A DNA stretch of 64,000 nucleotides, from positions 8,060,001 to 8,124,000 of the forward strand of contig NZ_CP021978.1 of NCBI RefSeq assembly GCF_004803895.1. Reading direction: 5' to 3'. This stretch comes from Streptomyces hawaiiensis (lineage in GTDB: Bacteria > Actinomycetota > Actinomycetes > Streptomycetales > Streptomycetaceae). Below the pieces are notes generated by a model that saw only the letters and a list, made by a program, of their open reading frames with translations, had not been told where the DNA came from and searched no databases. The translations under genes were made by a program, and so were the position numbers. Below are positions 9,066-17,089 of this stretch, piece by piece (within the stretch, counting starts at the first letter, position 1; every line of letters begins with the position of its first letter).

Positions 9066-10540
9066 ATGGTCTCCAGCCCTGCCTACGACCCACCCGCCGA
9101 CCCGTCGGCCGCTCCGACGCCCCGGCACACCGCGACGATCGTCGCCGGCTGTCTGGCCGTGTGCCTGGCTCAGATCGGCCTGGTGCTGCCCGCCGCGATC
9201 AACGGCGTAATCCAGCACTCCCTCCAGACCTCCGGCGCCGAACTGACCTGGATCAGCGACGCGTTCCTCGTCCCGGCCGCCGTGCTCGCGCTGACCTTCG
9301 GCGTCCTCGGTGACCTGTACGGACGCAAGAAGCTGCTGGTGGGCGGCGCGCTGCTGGCCGCCATCGGGTACGCGGTCTCCGCGACCTCCCACTCCGCGGC
9401 GCAGCTGATCACCGGTCAGGCGCTCTCCGGCATCGGCGCCGCCGCCCTCTTCCCCGCCTCGCTGGCCGTGATCACCGCGAGTACTCCGACGCCGCCGCCC
9501 GGGCCCGCGCGCTCGCCTCGTGGACCACCGCCCTGTCCCTCGGAGCGTTGATCGCCCCGCTGCTCTCCGGCACGATCGTCGAACACACCTCCTTTCGCTG
9601 GGCGTTCGCCGCCACCGGACTGCTCGCGCTCGTGGCGGCGGCAGCGGCGTGGCTCCTGACCGGCGAGTCCAGCGCCCCCGAGGGCCGCTCGCTGGACTGG
9701 CTGGGGCAGATCACCGTCGCGCTGTCGCTGTTGGCCCTGCTGTACGGCATCATCCAGGGCCCCTCGGACAGCTGGAGCTCGGCGCCCGTTGTCCTGTCCT
9801 TCGTCACCGCGGCAGCCCTGCTCGGAGCCTTCATCTGGGCGGAGAACCGCAGCGGCTCGCCGATGCTGCGCCTGGAGCTGTTTCGCATCCCGGCCTTCGC
9901 CGCCTCGGCCGCGATGGCAATCATCGGCATGTTCGGCTTCCTGGGCGGGGCCTACGACCTGAGCATTCGGCTCGGCGTGATCCAGCACAAGAGCCCGCTG
10001 GAGACCGCGGTGCCCTTCCTGGTGATCCAGGGCATCACTCCGTTCATCTGGCCGCTACTGGTCCGGCTGCTGCACCGGGTCGGTCCCGGACTGATGCTCG
10101 TCGCCGGCTTCACGGCGCTCGCCGCCGCCCAGCTCTGGCTGCGAGAGGTGCCGATCCACGAGACCGGCCTGGTTCCCCTCCTCGGCCCGCTGATCCTCAA
10201 CGGCGTCGGCTTCGGCCTCGTCGTCGCCGCCATCACCGCCGCCGTCAACGTCGTACCGCCGAGTCTGACCGGCATGGCCAGCGCCACCACCAGCCTCGTC
10301 CGCGACCTCGGCCAGACCCTCGGCCCGGCTCTCGTCGGCGCCGTCGCCCTCGGCATGGCCACCAACAAGCTGACGGACAGCCTCGCGGGCGCGGGACTCA
10401 CGTCCGCCGAACACGGAACCGCCACCGCTGTCCTCGACGCGGGCGGGCCCATCGCTCTGCACACCGCCGAACTCGGCCCGCTCAGCGCCAAACTCGCCCC
10501 GCTCACCGAACGGGCTCTCGCCGACGGCTACAACTGCTGC
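9066..10540 (+). pseudogene. MFS drug-exporter (EmrB/QacA type) with internal frameshift and lost C-terminus
   Basis: An ATG at 9066 behind AAGGAGGAGAC opens an MFS transporter: several membrane segments, and the GDLYGRKKLL loop between helices 2 and 3. At about 9478 the frame shifts: the reading frame from 9066 degenerates into a Pro-rich tail, while the neighbouring frame continues as EYSDAAARARALASWTTALS and then GALIAPLLSGTIV, through more helices to about 10540. One missing base explains it. Similarity then stops at ADGYN, although the frame stays open to 10813 and overlaps the next gene. The end is replaced by unrelated sequence. Either a true pseudogene or, for the first lesion only, a sequencing error. 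Confidence 0.78.
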
Positions 10541-10772
10541 ACGAGGCAGACGCCGTGGTGCTCACTGGCGACGAGGCGCTGCGCTACGCAGTGGACCGGG
10601 CCGCACGGGCGGCGCGATCCCCGAGCACTGTCCGAAACCTCGATGAGCGTTACTCGCTCCCACTTACAGAACCAGGCGTGTCTGCCGCCTGGATACACTG
10701 CCCTGTCGGGGGAGCTTTTCCTCTGCGCGTGCCGGGACGGTTGGCAGGCGGCTGATGTGAAGGAGTCCGAGC

Positions 10773-11126
10773 GTGGATGCCCCACATGCGGTGGGCGGGC
10801 CCGCCCCGGCTGAGCCCGGGAGGGCCGCGTTGGAGGTGAGCCTGTTGCCCGGTCGTTCCGGGATACGTGCCCGCGGTGAGATCAGCGCCCTCACTCGCCC
10901 GTCTTGGGAGGAGGCCCTGTCCGAGCTTGCTGGGCGGCACGCGGGCGTGTCGTACGTGGAGCTGTCGGATGTGGCGTTCGTCGACGTGGCCGGGGTAACC
11001 GCGCTGGCGGTCACCGCCATGAACCTGCCCGACGGGAGGGTTGTGGTCGAGAATCCCCCGCCGCAGCTGCCGCGGGTTCTGGAGATGTTCTGGCCGGGCC
11101 TGGACCGGATCGAGGTGGCTCTGTGA
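10773..11126 (+). CDS. STAS-domain anti-anti-sigma factor-like protein
   Basis: A 117-aa STAS-domain protein; such proteins bind anti-sigma kinases in partner-switching circuits. The core shows GIRARGEISALTRPSWEEAL, YVELSDVAFVDVAGVTALAV and a closing VLEMFWPGLDRIEV. The usual phosphorylated Ser/Thr of this loop (DxS) is replaced by DVAG, so classical control by phosphorylation is doubtful. The GTG at 10773 follows AAGGAG by seven bases. Its stop overlaps by one base the start of a MEDS/HATPase protein, so the two are translationally coupled and probably a cognate pair. Confidence 0.82.
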   Translation: MDAPHAVGGPAPAEPGRAALEVSLLPGRSGIRARGEISALTRPSWEEALSELAGRHAGVSYVELSDVAFVDVAGVTALAVTAMNLPDGRVVVENPPPQLPRVLEMFWPGLDRIEVAL

Positions 11127-12058
11127 TGAGCACGGTGACCACCCATGAGGCGTTCGTGCACCCGGCCCTTTTCTACCGCACCGAGCAGGAGTACACGCAG
11201 CAGACGGTGGCCTTCCTGCGCGAGGGTCTGACCAACGGCGAGCCGATGGCTGTGGCGGTGCCCGGCCCCAACCTGGAGCTGATCAAGGCAGGTCTGGGCG
11301 GAGACGCCGAGGGCATCCTGTTCCTGGACATGACCGAGGCCGGCCGCAACCCGGGGCGGATCATCCCCAAGGTGCTGCGCGGATTCGCCGACGCCCACCC
11401 GAAGGGGCGTGTGCGGATCATCGGCGAGCCGATCTGGGCTGGGCGCAGCGCGGTGGAGTACCCGGCGTGCGCGCAGCACGAGGCGCTGATCAACGCCGCG
11501 TTCGAGGGCCGGGCGGTGACGATCCTGTGCCCCTACGACGAGGTGCGGCTGGATCCGCTTGTGATCGCCGATGCGCGGGTTACCCACCCGACCCTCATCA
11601 GTGGGGAGGGCCGTGAGTCGGTCAGCGACGTCTACGACTGGCAGGCGGTCGTCGATCGGTACAACCAGGCGCTTGCGCCTGCACCGGACGCCGCGGCCTT
11701 CTCCTACGGTGGTGAGGACCTTCCGGCGGTCCGCCAGTTCGCTCTCGCTCAGGCGATGCGGGTGGGCATGGCCGGGGAGCGGCTGATGGATGTGGAGCTG
11801 GCGGTCGCGGAGCTGACGACCAACAGCGTGGTCCACGGCGGAGGCCGCGGGACACTCGCGGTCTGGGCCGAGCATCGGCAGCTGGTGTGTGAGGTCCGCG
11901 ATGCGGGCCGACTGGCCGATCCGCTGGCCGGCCGCCGCCCGCCGGAGCGCGACCAGTTGGGCGGCCGGGGCCTGATGCTGGTCCACTACGTGGCCGACCT
12001 GGTGCGCGTGCACACCAGCGACGACGGCACCACCGTGCGCTTCTACCTCAGCCTGTGA
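11126..12058 (+). CDS. MEDS domain sensor fused to an anti-sigma-type histidine kinase-like ATPase
   Basis: 310 aa. The first ~170 residues are a MEDS domain (DcmR-like sensor): HPALFYRTEQEYTQQTVAFL, PMAVAVPGPNL, RIIGEPIWAGR, CPYDEVRLD. The remainder is a HATPase_c_2 domain of the RsbW/SpoIIAB type with the N-box VELAVAELTTNSVVHGGG and the G-box GGRGLMLVHYVADLV. Similar MEDS-ATPase proteins are frequent in Streptomyces and are thought to be anti-sigma regulators. Start ATG 11126 overlaps the stop of the STAS gene. A perfect hairpin follows. Confidence 0.87.
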   Translation: MSTVTTHEAFVHPALFYRTEQEYTQQTVAFLREGLTNGEPMAVAVPGPNLELIKAGLGGDAEGILFLDMTEAGRNPGRIIPKVLRGFADAHPKGRVRIIGEPIWAGRSAVEYPACAQHEALINAAFEGRAVTILCPYDEVRLDPLVIADARVTHPTLISGEGRESVSDVYDWQAVVDRYNQALAPAPDAAAFSYGGEDLPAVRQFALAQAMRVGMAGERLMDVELAVAELTTNSVVHGGGRGTLAVWAEHRQLVCEVRDAGRLADPLAGRRPPERDQLGGRGLMLVHYVADLVRVHTSDDGTTVRFYLSL

Positions 12059-12064
12059 CAACGC

Positions 12065-12096
12065 GCGGGCGGCCACCTGCCCGGGTGGCCGCCCGC
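12065..12096. terminator. Hairpin between convergent genes
   Basis: A perfect 13-bp stem, GCGGGCGGCCACC and its complement, with a 6-base loop, seven bases after the MEDS/ATPase stop and ahead of the convergent nuclease gene's end at 12175. It can serve both directions. Confidence 0.75.
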
Positions 12097-12174
12097 CCCG
12101 CTCGTCTCGCGGACCTACTGGTGAAGAGGCAGTATTCGCAGCGTGCGCTATTCGCACCGTGGTCGGTCAGCGGA

Positions 12175-12948
12175 TCAGTTGGCCTCGCAGCCGATGCCGT
12201 CACCGTCCCGGTCCAGGCGGTGCGGGTCGTCGGGGCCGACCCAGACGGGGCCTGACAGGTCCGAGCAGTCCACATCGGGGACACCGGCGGGAGGCCCGCC
12301 CGGGAGATCTGGGCGTGCCGGGGCAGGCGAGTCCGGGGGAGCGAGGGAGGTCTCCGGCTGCTCTGGGCAGGCGGTCCACAGGCCGGCTCCGGCCTGCTGG
12401 GCGGCGTCCTCGGCGTCAGAGATCCTTGTCCAGTACTTGTCGTTGGACGGATAGAGGACCGCCTCGGCGTGACCGCTGCGAACGAGGGCCTCGTTGACGA
12501 AGGTGCCCTGCTCGTTCCACACGTACAACAGGTACCGGTCATAGCGGTCGGTGAGTTCGACGTCCCGTTCGGCGCGGATGTGGCTGCCCGGCGGCAGGAG
12601 CGTGGCGGTGCGGGCGGTGGCGTCGTCAGCGAAACAGGCACCGCCCTCCGGGGTGTCGATCTCCAGAAGCCGCACCCGGGCCACGGTGTCCTTCGGCAGG
12701 ACCCGGCCGTCGCCGCGCACCTCGAGGGTGTCACCGTCGATTATGCGGTGCACTACCACGCCCGGTGGAGCTGTCGAAGGTGGCTTCGGCTTCGCGGCCG
12801 GCGTGGTCGGCGTGGCCCTTGGGCTGTGGGGACGCCTGCCCAGCCAGCTCGTGAGGGAACGGAAGCGTCTCCCGACCCGGATACCGTGGGCGGCAATGAG
12901 CCGTGACCGGTCGGCTCTCCAGCGCCCGATTGAGCTGCTCACTCTCAA
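12175..12948 (-). CDS. Thermonuclease (SNase-like) with excalibur calcium-binding motif
   Basis: A staphylococcal-nuclease-like protein, about 257 aa. The SNase fold runs from VVHRIIDGDTLEVRG through VARVRLLEIDTPE (Arg and Asp/Glu of the active site) and ELTDRYDRYLLYVW to NEALVRSGHAEAVLY. A Pro-rich spacer then leads to a C-terminal excalibur motif, DRDGDGIGCE. Such proteins are normally exported, but the N-terminus here (basic, then Pro/Ala-rich) shows no clear signal peptide, so the start is uncertain: TTG 12948 is the longest, GTG 12942 is an alternative, and none has a strong ribosome site. Divergent from the ANTAR gene. Confidence 0.83.
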   Translation of the reverse strand: MRVSSSIGRWRADRSRLIAAHGIRVGRRFRSLTSWLGRRPHSPRATPTTPAAKPKPPSTAPPGVVVHRIIDGDTLEVRGDGRVLPKDTVARVRLLEIDTPEGGACFADDATARTATLLPPGSHIRAERDVELTDRYDRYLLYVWNEQGTFVNEALVRSGHAEAVLYPSNDKYWTRISDAEDAAQQAGAGLWTACPEQPETSLAPPDSPAPARPDLPGGPPAGVPDVDCSDLSGPVWVGPDDPHRLDRDGDGIGCEAN

Positions 12949-13077
12949 TCTCGCGGACGGCGGCCGGAGAGATCTGACTCCGGCCCGGACACATCACGGG
13001 CCCCGGGCTTCGGCCCGCAAGGCGGGTGTGAGCCGGGACGGGAAGGCGACTCGGCAGGAGAGGGGATACAGCCTCTG

Positions 13078-13111
13078 GGACTCTTCGCCGTCCACGGACG
13101 GCGAAGAGTCC
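13078..13111. repeat. Perfect 34-base palindrome in divergent promoter region
   Basis: GGACTCTTCGCCGTCC, two bases, then its exact complement: 16-bp arms with almost no loop. It lies between the divergent starts of the nuclease (12948) and the ANTAR gene (13212), about 100 bases before the latter. No gene ends here, so a simple terminator is unlikely; an operator, or a leader hairpin for the ANTAR gene, fits better. Confidence 0.6.
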
Positions 13112-13211
13112 TTCACACACCATTGTGACCCTTCGCGCTGTGCCGAGGGTGTCTTGCAGCTCCCGTCCGGGGCAGGCGCACTGGGGATGTTGCCCCCGAT
13201 GGAGACTGGTG

Positions 13212-13739
13212 ATGACGACCTCCCGTACGCAACGGCCCCGACCCGAGGACAGTCGTGATGCCATGCTGTCCCGCCTGGAGCAGGAGAACGCCCAGCTGCG
13301 GCACGCGGTCGACTCCCACGCGACGGTCGACCAGGCCATCGGCATCCTCATCGCGACCCACCAGATAGCATCGGCGGCCGGGTTCGAGGTGCTGCGCGAG
13401 GTCTCCCAACACACCAACCTCAAACTGCACGCGGTCGCTGAAGTGGTGATCGGCTGGGCGCTGGGGCAGCCGCTTCCCGGGCCGGTGGAGCAGGAGCTGG
13501 ACGCAGCCCTGCAGCGTCGCCAAGGAAACGCCTCGGACGGGCCCCGACAGGGGCGGTCAGGCGCTCAGAGCCTGCTCGATACTGGGGTGACAGGTGATGA
13601 GGGCGTCGATGCCGACCAGCTCCAGAACCCGCAGGACGGACCTTTGGGCGCCGGCGATCCGCACCCTGTTCATCGAGCAGGAACCGGTCGGCAAGCGCAT
13701 CACCGCCCGGATCGCTCTGCTCGCCGACCGGGCCGGTGA
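13212..13739 (+). CDS. ANTAR-domain protein
   Basis: About 175 aa; the ANTAR domain, an RNA-binding antiterminator fold, covers roughly residues 18-85. Seen are a short coiled coil (LSRLEQENAQLRHAV), then DQAIGILIATHQIASAAGF and LREVSQHTNLKLHAVAEVVI. No receiver or GAF sensor domain is attached, as in many small Streptomyces ANTAR proteins. ATG 13212 has GGAG nine bases upstream. Beyond residue ~115 the frame runs through DNA that carries a minus-strand STAS remnant, so the last ~60 residues look like read-through rather than conserved protein. Confidence 0.7.
   Translation: MTTSRTQRPRPEDSRDAMLSRLEQENAQLRHAVDSHATVDQAIGILIATHQIASAAGFEVLREVSQHTNLKLHAVAEVVIGWALGQPLPGPVEQELDAALQRRQGNASDGPRQGRSGAQSLLDTGVTGDEGVDADQLQNPQDGPLGAGDPHPVHRAGTGRQAHHRPDRSARRPGR
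13557..13673 (-). pseudogene. C-terminal remnant of a STAS-domain protein
   Basis: Minus-strand translation gives NRVRIAGAQRSVLRVLELVG, then IDALITCHPSIEQALSA and a stop, the typical last helix and strand of an anti-anti-sigma STAS protein. The front of the gene is missing. It lies antisense within the 3' extension of the ANTAR frame. Confidence 0.55.
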
Positions 13740-13801
13740 GATCGCCGGCCGGGACCCTCTGTAGCGCGCGGTGGGCCGGGAGAGCGCGTTGTCGAACCTA
13801 G

Positions 13802-14020
13802 CTATGAGGGGCGTGGCCGCATTTCAACGATCAGCAGCCCGCACAATTGGAAGCGGTTCAGCAGGCCCCACAGATGCGCTTCGTCCACGACGTCGCCGTA
13901 GAACACCGTCTGGGTGCCGATCGCCACAGTGTCCAGCTCGGGGAACGTCTCCGCTATGTCCTGCGGGACTGGGCCGGCGACACGGAACTCATAAGCGCGC
14001 GTCGCAATATCATCTGGCAT
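13802..14020 (-). CDS. Small conserved actinobacterial protein (72 aa)
   Basis: An acidic 72-residue protein reading AYEFRVAGPVPQDIAETFPE, then LDTVAIGTQTVFYGDVVDEA and a final HLWGLLNRFQLCGLLIVEMR. Proteins of this length and shape are widespread in Streptomyces, but no function is known to me. It looks like a compact alpha/beta domain with a C-terminal helix. The ATG at 14020 has no obvious ribosome site. Its neighbour downstream in the minus direction is the ANTAR/STAS debris. Confidence 0.62.
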   Translation of the reverse strand: MPDDIATRAYEFRVAGPVPQDIAETFPELDTVAIGTQTVFYGDVVDEAHLWGLLNRFQLCGLLIVEMRPRPS

Positions 14021-14170
14021 GGGTCAAAAGCAAACCCGGCCGACGCCCGGCAGGCATCACCCGCTACGGATGAGTGCGCTCGTCGCGTACCGCCTCCGAC
14101 GCCGGGTACGACCGGCAACGCGGTGGGGACGCTGGTGCCGGGCCGCAGCCCGGCGCTCCCCTGGAGGACG

Positions 14171-14326
14171 TCACCAGTAGTGTCGGCGGCCGGCGAACGC
14201 GTGTCCCATGGAGCCCATGATCCACAGGATCGCGCCGATGACCGCGAGGATGATTCCGATCGTCCACAGGATCGATATGCCGGTGACGAAGCCGACGACC
14301 AGCAAGATGATGCCGAGAAGGAGCAT
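14171..14326 (-). CDS. 51-aa two-helix membrane protein (DUF6131-like)
   Basis: Reads MLLLGIILLVVGFVTGISIL then WTIGIILAVIGAILWIMGS and ends AGRRHYW. Two closely spaced membrane helices and a basic aromatic tail match the small Streptomyces membrane proteins grouped as DUF6131. The ATG at 14326 has an ideal GGAGG five bases upstream, which makes the call firm despite the length. Function unknown. Confidence 0.8.
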   Translation of the reverse strand: MLLLGIILLVVGFVTGISILWTIGIILAVIGAILWIMGSMGHAFAGRRHYW

Positions 14327-15108
14327 GACGGCCTCCGGTGTGCGGTAGTGCTGCTTTCACTGTGGACCGCGACGCCGCGGCAGGGAAGGGGCGTGCACCT
14401 TTCGACCCGAGATCGGCCAGACGTCTATGTGGTGGAAGCGGTAACCGGGCCCCCATGGGTGGGCTGCCGCCACCGGAAGCCTGCTGCTCTCGGGGCATGG
14501 TTTATCAGCCGTTCCAGCGCCAATTCAGACCGCAACCGTCGTGGTCGCCCGGGAAACCATGGCAGGACAGGGCCTGCGCGCTGTCCGCGCACGGTCGTGA
14601 CCTGCAGGACCTCCTTGACGCGGACCAGGTCGCCGAGAAGATCAGTCTCGATACCGCCCGCGAAGCATCTGGTGGTCGAAGCTGCCGTCGACCGTGTGCG
14701 TGACAAGAAGGCCGGACGTCATCGGTCCGGCCGCAGCGTCCCGCCACGCTTCATGACCCAGCCCCGTCCAGCCGTGTGGAGGTGGGGCGCGTGCGGCTGG
14801 TAACAGCTCTGCTCACACCGGCTGCCGCACTGCCTACCTCAGCGCCGTCGACCAAGCCCTCACTGACCGCGGCATTCGCCCGGTCCCAGGTGATGAGCCG
14901 GACCACCAACTGCTTCACGCACCGTGAGGTCGGTGAAAGGCCGGCGGGCGCCAGGGCGGGCGGGCAGGGGGCCGCAGGTGATGAGGCTGGCGCGGCCCGC
15001 GAGCTGGGCGCCGCGGACTCCGGTGAACAGAGGTGTGGCGGCGGCGTCGATGCCCGTGTAGACGAAGGTCGCCTTGATGCGTTCGGTGAGGTCTTTTGCG
15101 GCGATGAG
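14327..15108. other. Region without a supportable gene
   Basis: Several open frames of 60-120 codons cross this 0.8-kb stretch on both strands, but none shows a recognisable domain, a good ribosome site or consistent coding character. It precedes the recombinase remnant and is best regarded as decayed sequence. Confidence 0.5.
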
Positions 15109-15525
15109 CTATGCCGCGAGGCTGTGGTTGAGGGTTTTGGCGGCTTTGCTGATGGAGCCGGGCATGAGGTGGCGGTGGATCTTGAAGGTGATCTCGATGG
15201 TCTTGTGGCCCATCCACTCGGCGACGTCGGTGATGGGGATGTGGTGGGTGAGGCAGTTGGAGGCGAAGAAGTGCCGCAGGCCGTAGACGACCATCCCGCC
15301 GGGGATGTCGGTCTGGCCGGCCTTCTTGATCCGCTGCCATTGGTTGGCGATGTGGTAATGCGGGAAGGTGCGGGTCGGATCGCCGGGGTGGCGGAGCAGG
15401 TAGCCGTCGACGGTGCCGTGTTTGTCGGCGTACCACTCGATCGTCTGGCGCACCCGCGCCGGGAGGGGCACATCCCGGTACTCGCCCACCTTGCGGTGCT
15501 TGAGCCGCTCGTACTGACTCGCCGC
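15109..15525 (-). pseudogene. Tyrosine recombinase (integrase) C-terminal remnant
   Basis: The catalytic domain of an actinobacterial integrase: QYERLKHRKVGEYRDVPLPA, then GYLLRHPGD, the Arg-containing VYGLRHFFASNCLTH box, and VAEWMGHKTIEITF. The final KIHRHLMPGS corresponds to KIYRHLMPGS in relatives, so the nucleophilic tyrosine codon has become histidine (TAC to CAC). The N-terminal arm-binding and core-binding domains are missing; upstream the frame fuses to a piece of KAS III. It is probably a scar of the element that once carried neighbouring DNA. Confidence 0.8.
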
Positions 15526-15734
15526 CGTGCGTTGTCTTCCGCAGTTCCATCGTGTGCGGGAGGGCGGCTGGGCGCGTTGCGCGCCCGATGCGCGGTGCTG
15601 CGCCATTCCACGGTGTCTCCGTCTGTGGTGGCTGTGGCAGGACTCTTGCCAGTGAGTCCAGGTCGGAGCCCTGTGACGCGCGAGCGTCCACCTTGCCGTT
15701 CGAGCAGGAGAACGAGTTCCCGGAGTTCACCCAG

Positions 15735-16060
15735 GACATCGAAGCATGCGGAGCGCGTCGCGCCCAGCCGGTTGTGGACGAAGGCGGCGGTGGCCGGCTG
15801 GGGCTGGTCGGGTGTCGAGGTAGCCACCACGATCCAGCTCAGGTCCCGGGCCTGAACCCCGGCGTCGTCCAGGGCTCGCGCGGCTGCCTCGTCGGCCAGG
15901 TCGGAGGTGGCCTCGTGCGGTGCGGCATAGCGCCGTTCGCTGATGCCGGTCTTGCGTGCGATCCACCCGGCCGTCACTCCGGCCGACGCCGCCACCTCGT
16001 CGTTCGGGACGATCCGTGTCGGCAGGTACGAGCCCGCGCCCAGGGCGCCGATGCCGCCCT
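15735..16060 (-). pseudogene. 3-oxoacyl-ACP synthase III (FabH-like) N-terminal remnant
   Basis: Minus-strand reading GGIGALGAGSYLPTRIVPND, EVAASAGVTAGWIARKTGI, ERRYAAPHEATSDLA, ARDLSWIVVATSTPDQPQPA and FVHNRLGATRSACFDV is clearly the first ~110 residues of a KAS III. An in-frame TAG sits directly before GGIGAL, with no start codon in between, and the protein breaks off just before the catalytic cysteine. It is therefore dead at both ends. It lies 25 bases beyond the thioesterase gene, at the cluster edge. Confidence 0.8.
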
Positions 16061-16084
16061 ACGTCGGAGCTGGCGAGTACACGG

Positions 16085-16837
16085 TCATATTGCCCGGAGC
16101 CCCTCGGCGATGCACTCCAGGACGCTCTCGTGGTGCTCCACGAGATAGAAGTGGCCGCCGGAGAAAACACGCAGGTCGAAGGAGTCCTTGGTGTGCTCGC
16201 TCCAGTGGTGCAGCTCGCGCACGGGGACCCGGGGGTCGGAGAAACCCGTGAGGGCGTGGATGGGGCAGTCGAGCGCCGGCCCAGGCTCGTAGCAGTAGGT
16301 CTCCGCTGCCTGGTAGTCGCTGCGGATCGCCGGGAGGATCATGTCCATCAGCTCCGCGTCGCCGAACACCTGTGATCCGGTGCCGTCCAACGCGCTGATG
16401 TCGGCGACCATTTCGGCGTCCGAGAGCTGGTGCAGACCGTCGTCGAGGACGCGGTGCGGGGCCCGGCGGCCGGAAACGTACAGCGCGCGCGCCGGTCGGC
16501 CCGCCGACTGCAGCCGGCGGGCGACCTCGTACGCCAGGGTGGCCCCCATGCTGTGGCCGAACAGCGCGTACGGGAGGTCCGTCCAGGGCAGCAGCGCCGC
16601 AGCGGCCCGATCGGCCATCTGCGCCATGTCGGGGATGTTCGGCTCGTTGCGCCGGTCCTGCCGACCCGGGTACTGGACGGCGAGGACGTCCGTGCCCGGG
16701 GCCAGGGACCTCGACGTCGGGAAGAAGAAGCTGGCCGAGCCCCCGGCGTGCGGGAAGCAGAAGAGTCGCCTTGGCGCCCCGTCGGATGGGTGGAAACGCC
16801 GGACCCACGCTGCGCCGTCGTCGTAACTGTCGCTCAA
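16085..16837 (-). CDS. Type II thioesterase of the PKS-NRPS cluster
   Basis: An editing thioesterase of 250 aa, the usual size. It removes stalled or wrongly primed acyl groups from carrier proteins. The alpha/beta-hydrolase features are RLFCFPHAGGSASFFFP, VQYPGRQDRRNEP, the nucleophile motif ALFGHSMGATLAYEV, and the catalytic His in FSGGHFYLVEHH; the acid is likely Asp in LTGFSDPRV. I chose TTG 16837 (MSDSYDDGAAW) because it gives the family length and has AGGGAAAG in front. It is divergent from the CCR gene and shares a 250-base regulatory region that contains heptamer repeats. Confidence 0.88.
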   Translation of the reverse strand: MSDSYDDGAAWVRRFHPSDGAPRRLFCFPHAGGSASFFFPTSRSLAPGTDVLAVQYPGRQDRRNEPNIPDMAQMADRAAAALLPWTDLPYALFGHSMGATLAYEVARRLQSAGRPARALYVSGRRAPHRVLDDGLHQLSDAEMVADISALDGTGSQVFGDAELMDMILPAIRSDYQAAETYCYEPGPALDCPIHALTGFSDPRVPVRELHHWSEHTKDSFDLRVFSGGHFYLVEHHESVLECIAEGLRAI

Positions 16838-16866
16838 TTTCTTTCCCTGTGACCGTTCCCGATTAC

Positions 16867-16895
16867 CGTCCTGCAGCACTTCACACTGCAGGACG
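16867..16895. promoter_or_regulatory. Inverted repeat just upstream of the thioesterase
   Basis: CGTCCTGCAG and CTGCAGGACG form perfect 10-base arms around a 9-base spacer, 30 bases before the thioesterase start. It is either an operator or a leader hairpin of that transcript. Confidence 0.45.
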
Positions 16896-16921
16896 TGTAT
16901 GCAGTGCGGCAACCTGCAAAT

Positions 16922-17030
16922 CCCCCTAATTCCCGACCCCCTATCTTCATTCGTTCCCTGTGGATGTCAGTGCGGCCGCGTTAAGGGGGGAGCATTTCCT
17001 AAGGGTTCTCAGATTTCGGGTCGCCCCCTA
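16922..17030. promoter_or_regulatory. CCCCCTA heptamers between thioesterase and CCR
   Basis: Exact CCCCCTA copies lie at 16922-16928, 16937-16943 and 17024-17030; related TAAGGGG (16983) and CCTAAGGG (16998) occur between them. The same heptamer recurs in the other divergent promoter region of the cluster (22885-23054). Candidate binding sites for the cluster's LAL regulator, by inference from position. Confidence 0.5.
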
Positions 17031-17089
17031 GGGTCGCACCGTGGTGCGCACATGCGCCGCAGTCATGCTCGCTTCGGGAGGAAACCCAC

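Noticed and set aside
8346..9313. Continuous plus-strand frames across 8.1-9.3 kb as real genes
   Set aside because: Each frame contains short recognisable pieces of different proteins in the wrong order; none encodes a complete product.
14425..14706. 93-codon minus-strand frame as a small gene
   Set aside because: No ribosome site, no family resemblance and no clear coding bias.
14751..15995. A 414-codon protein joining KAS III to other sequence
   Set aside because: Only the first ~90 residues are KAS III; the rest is an out-of-frame reading of the integrase remnant. It is a chance fusion across a scar.
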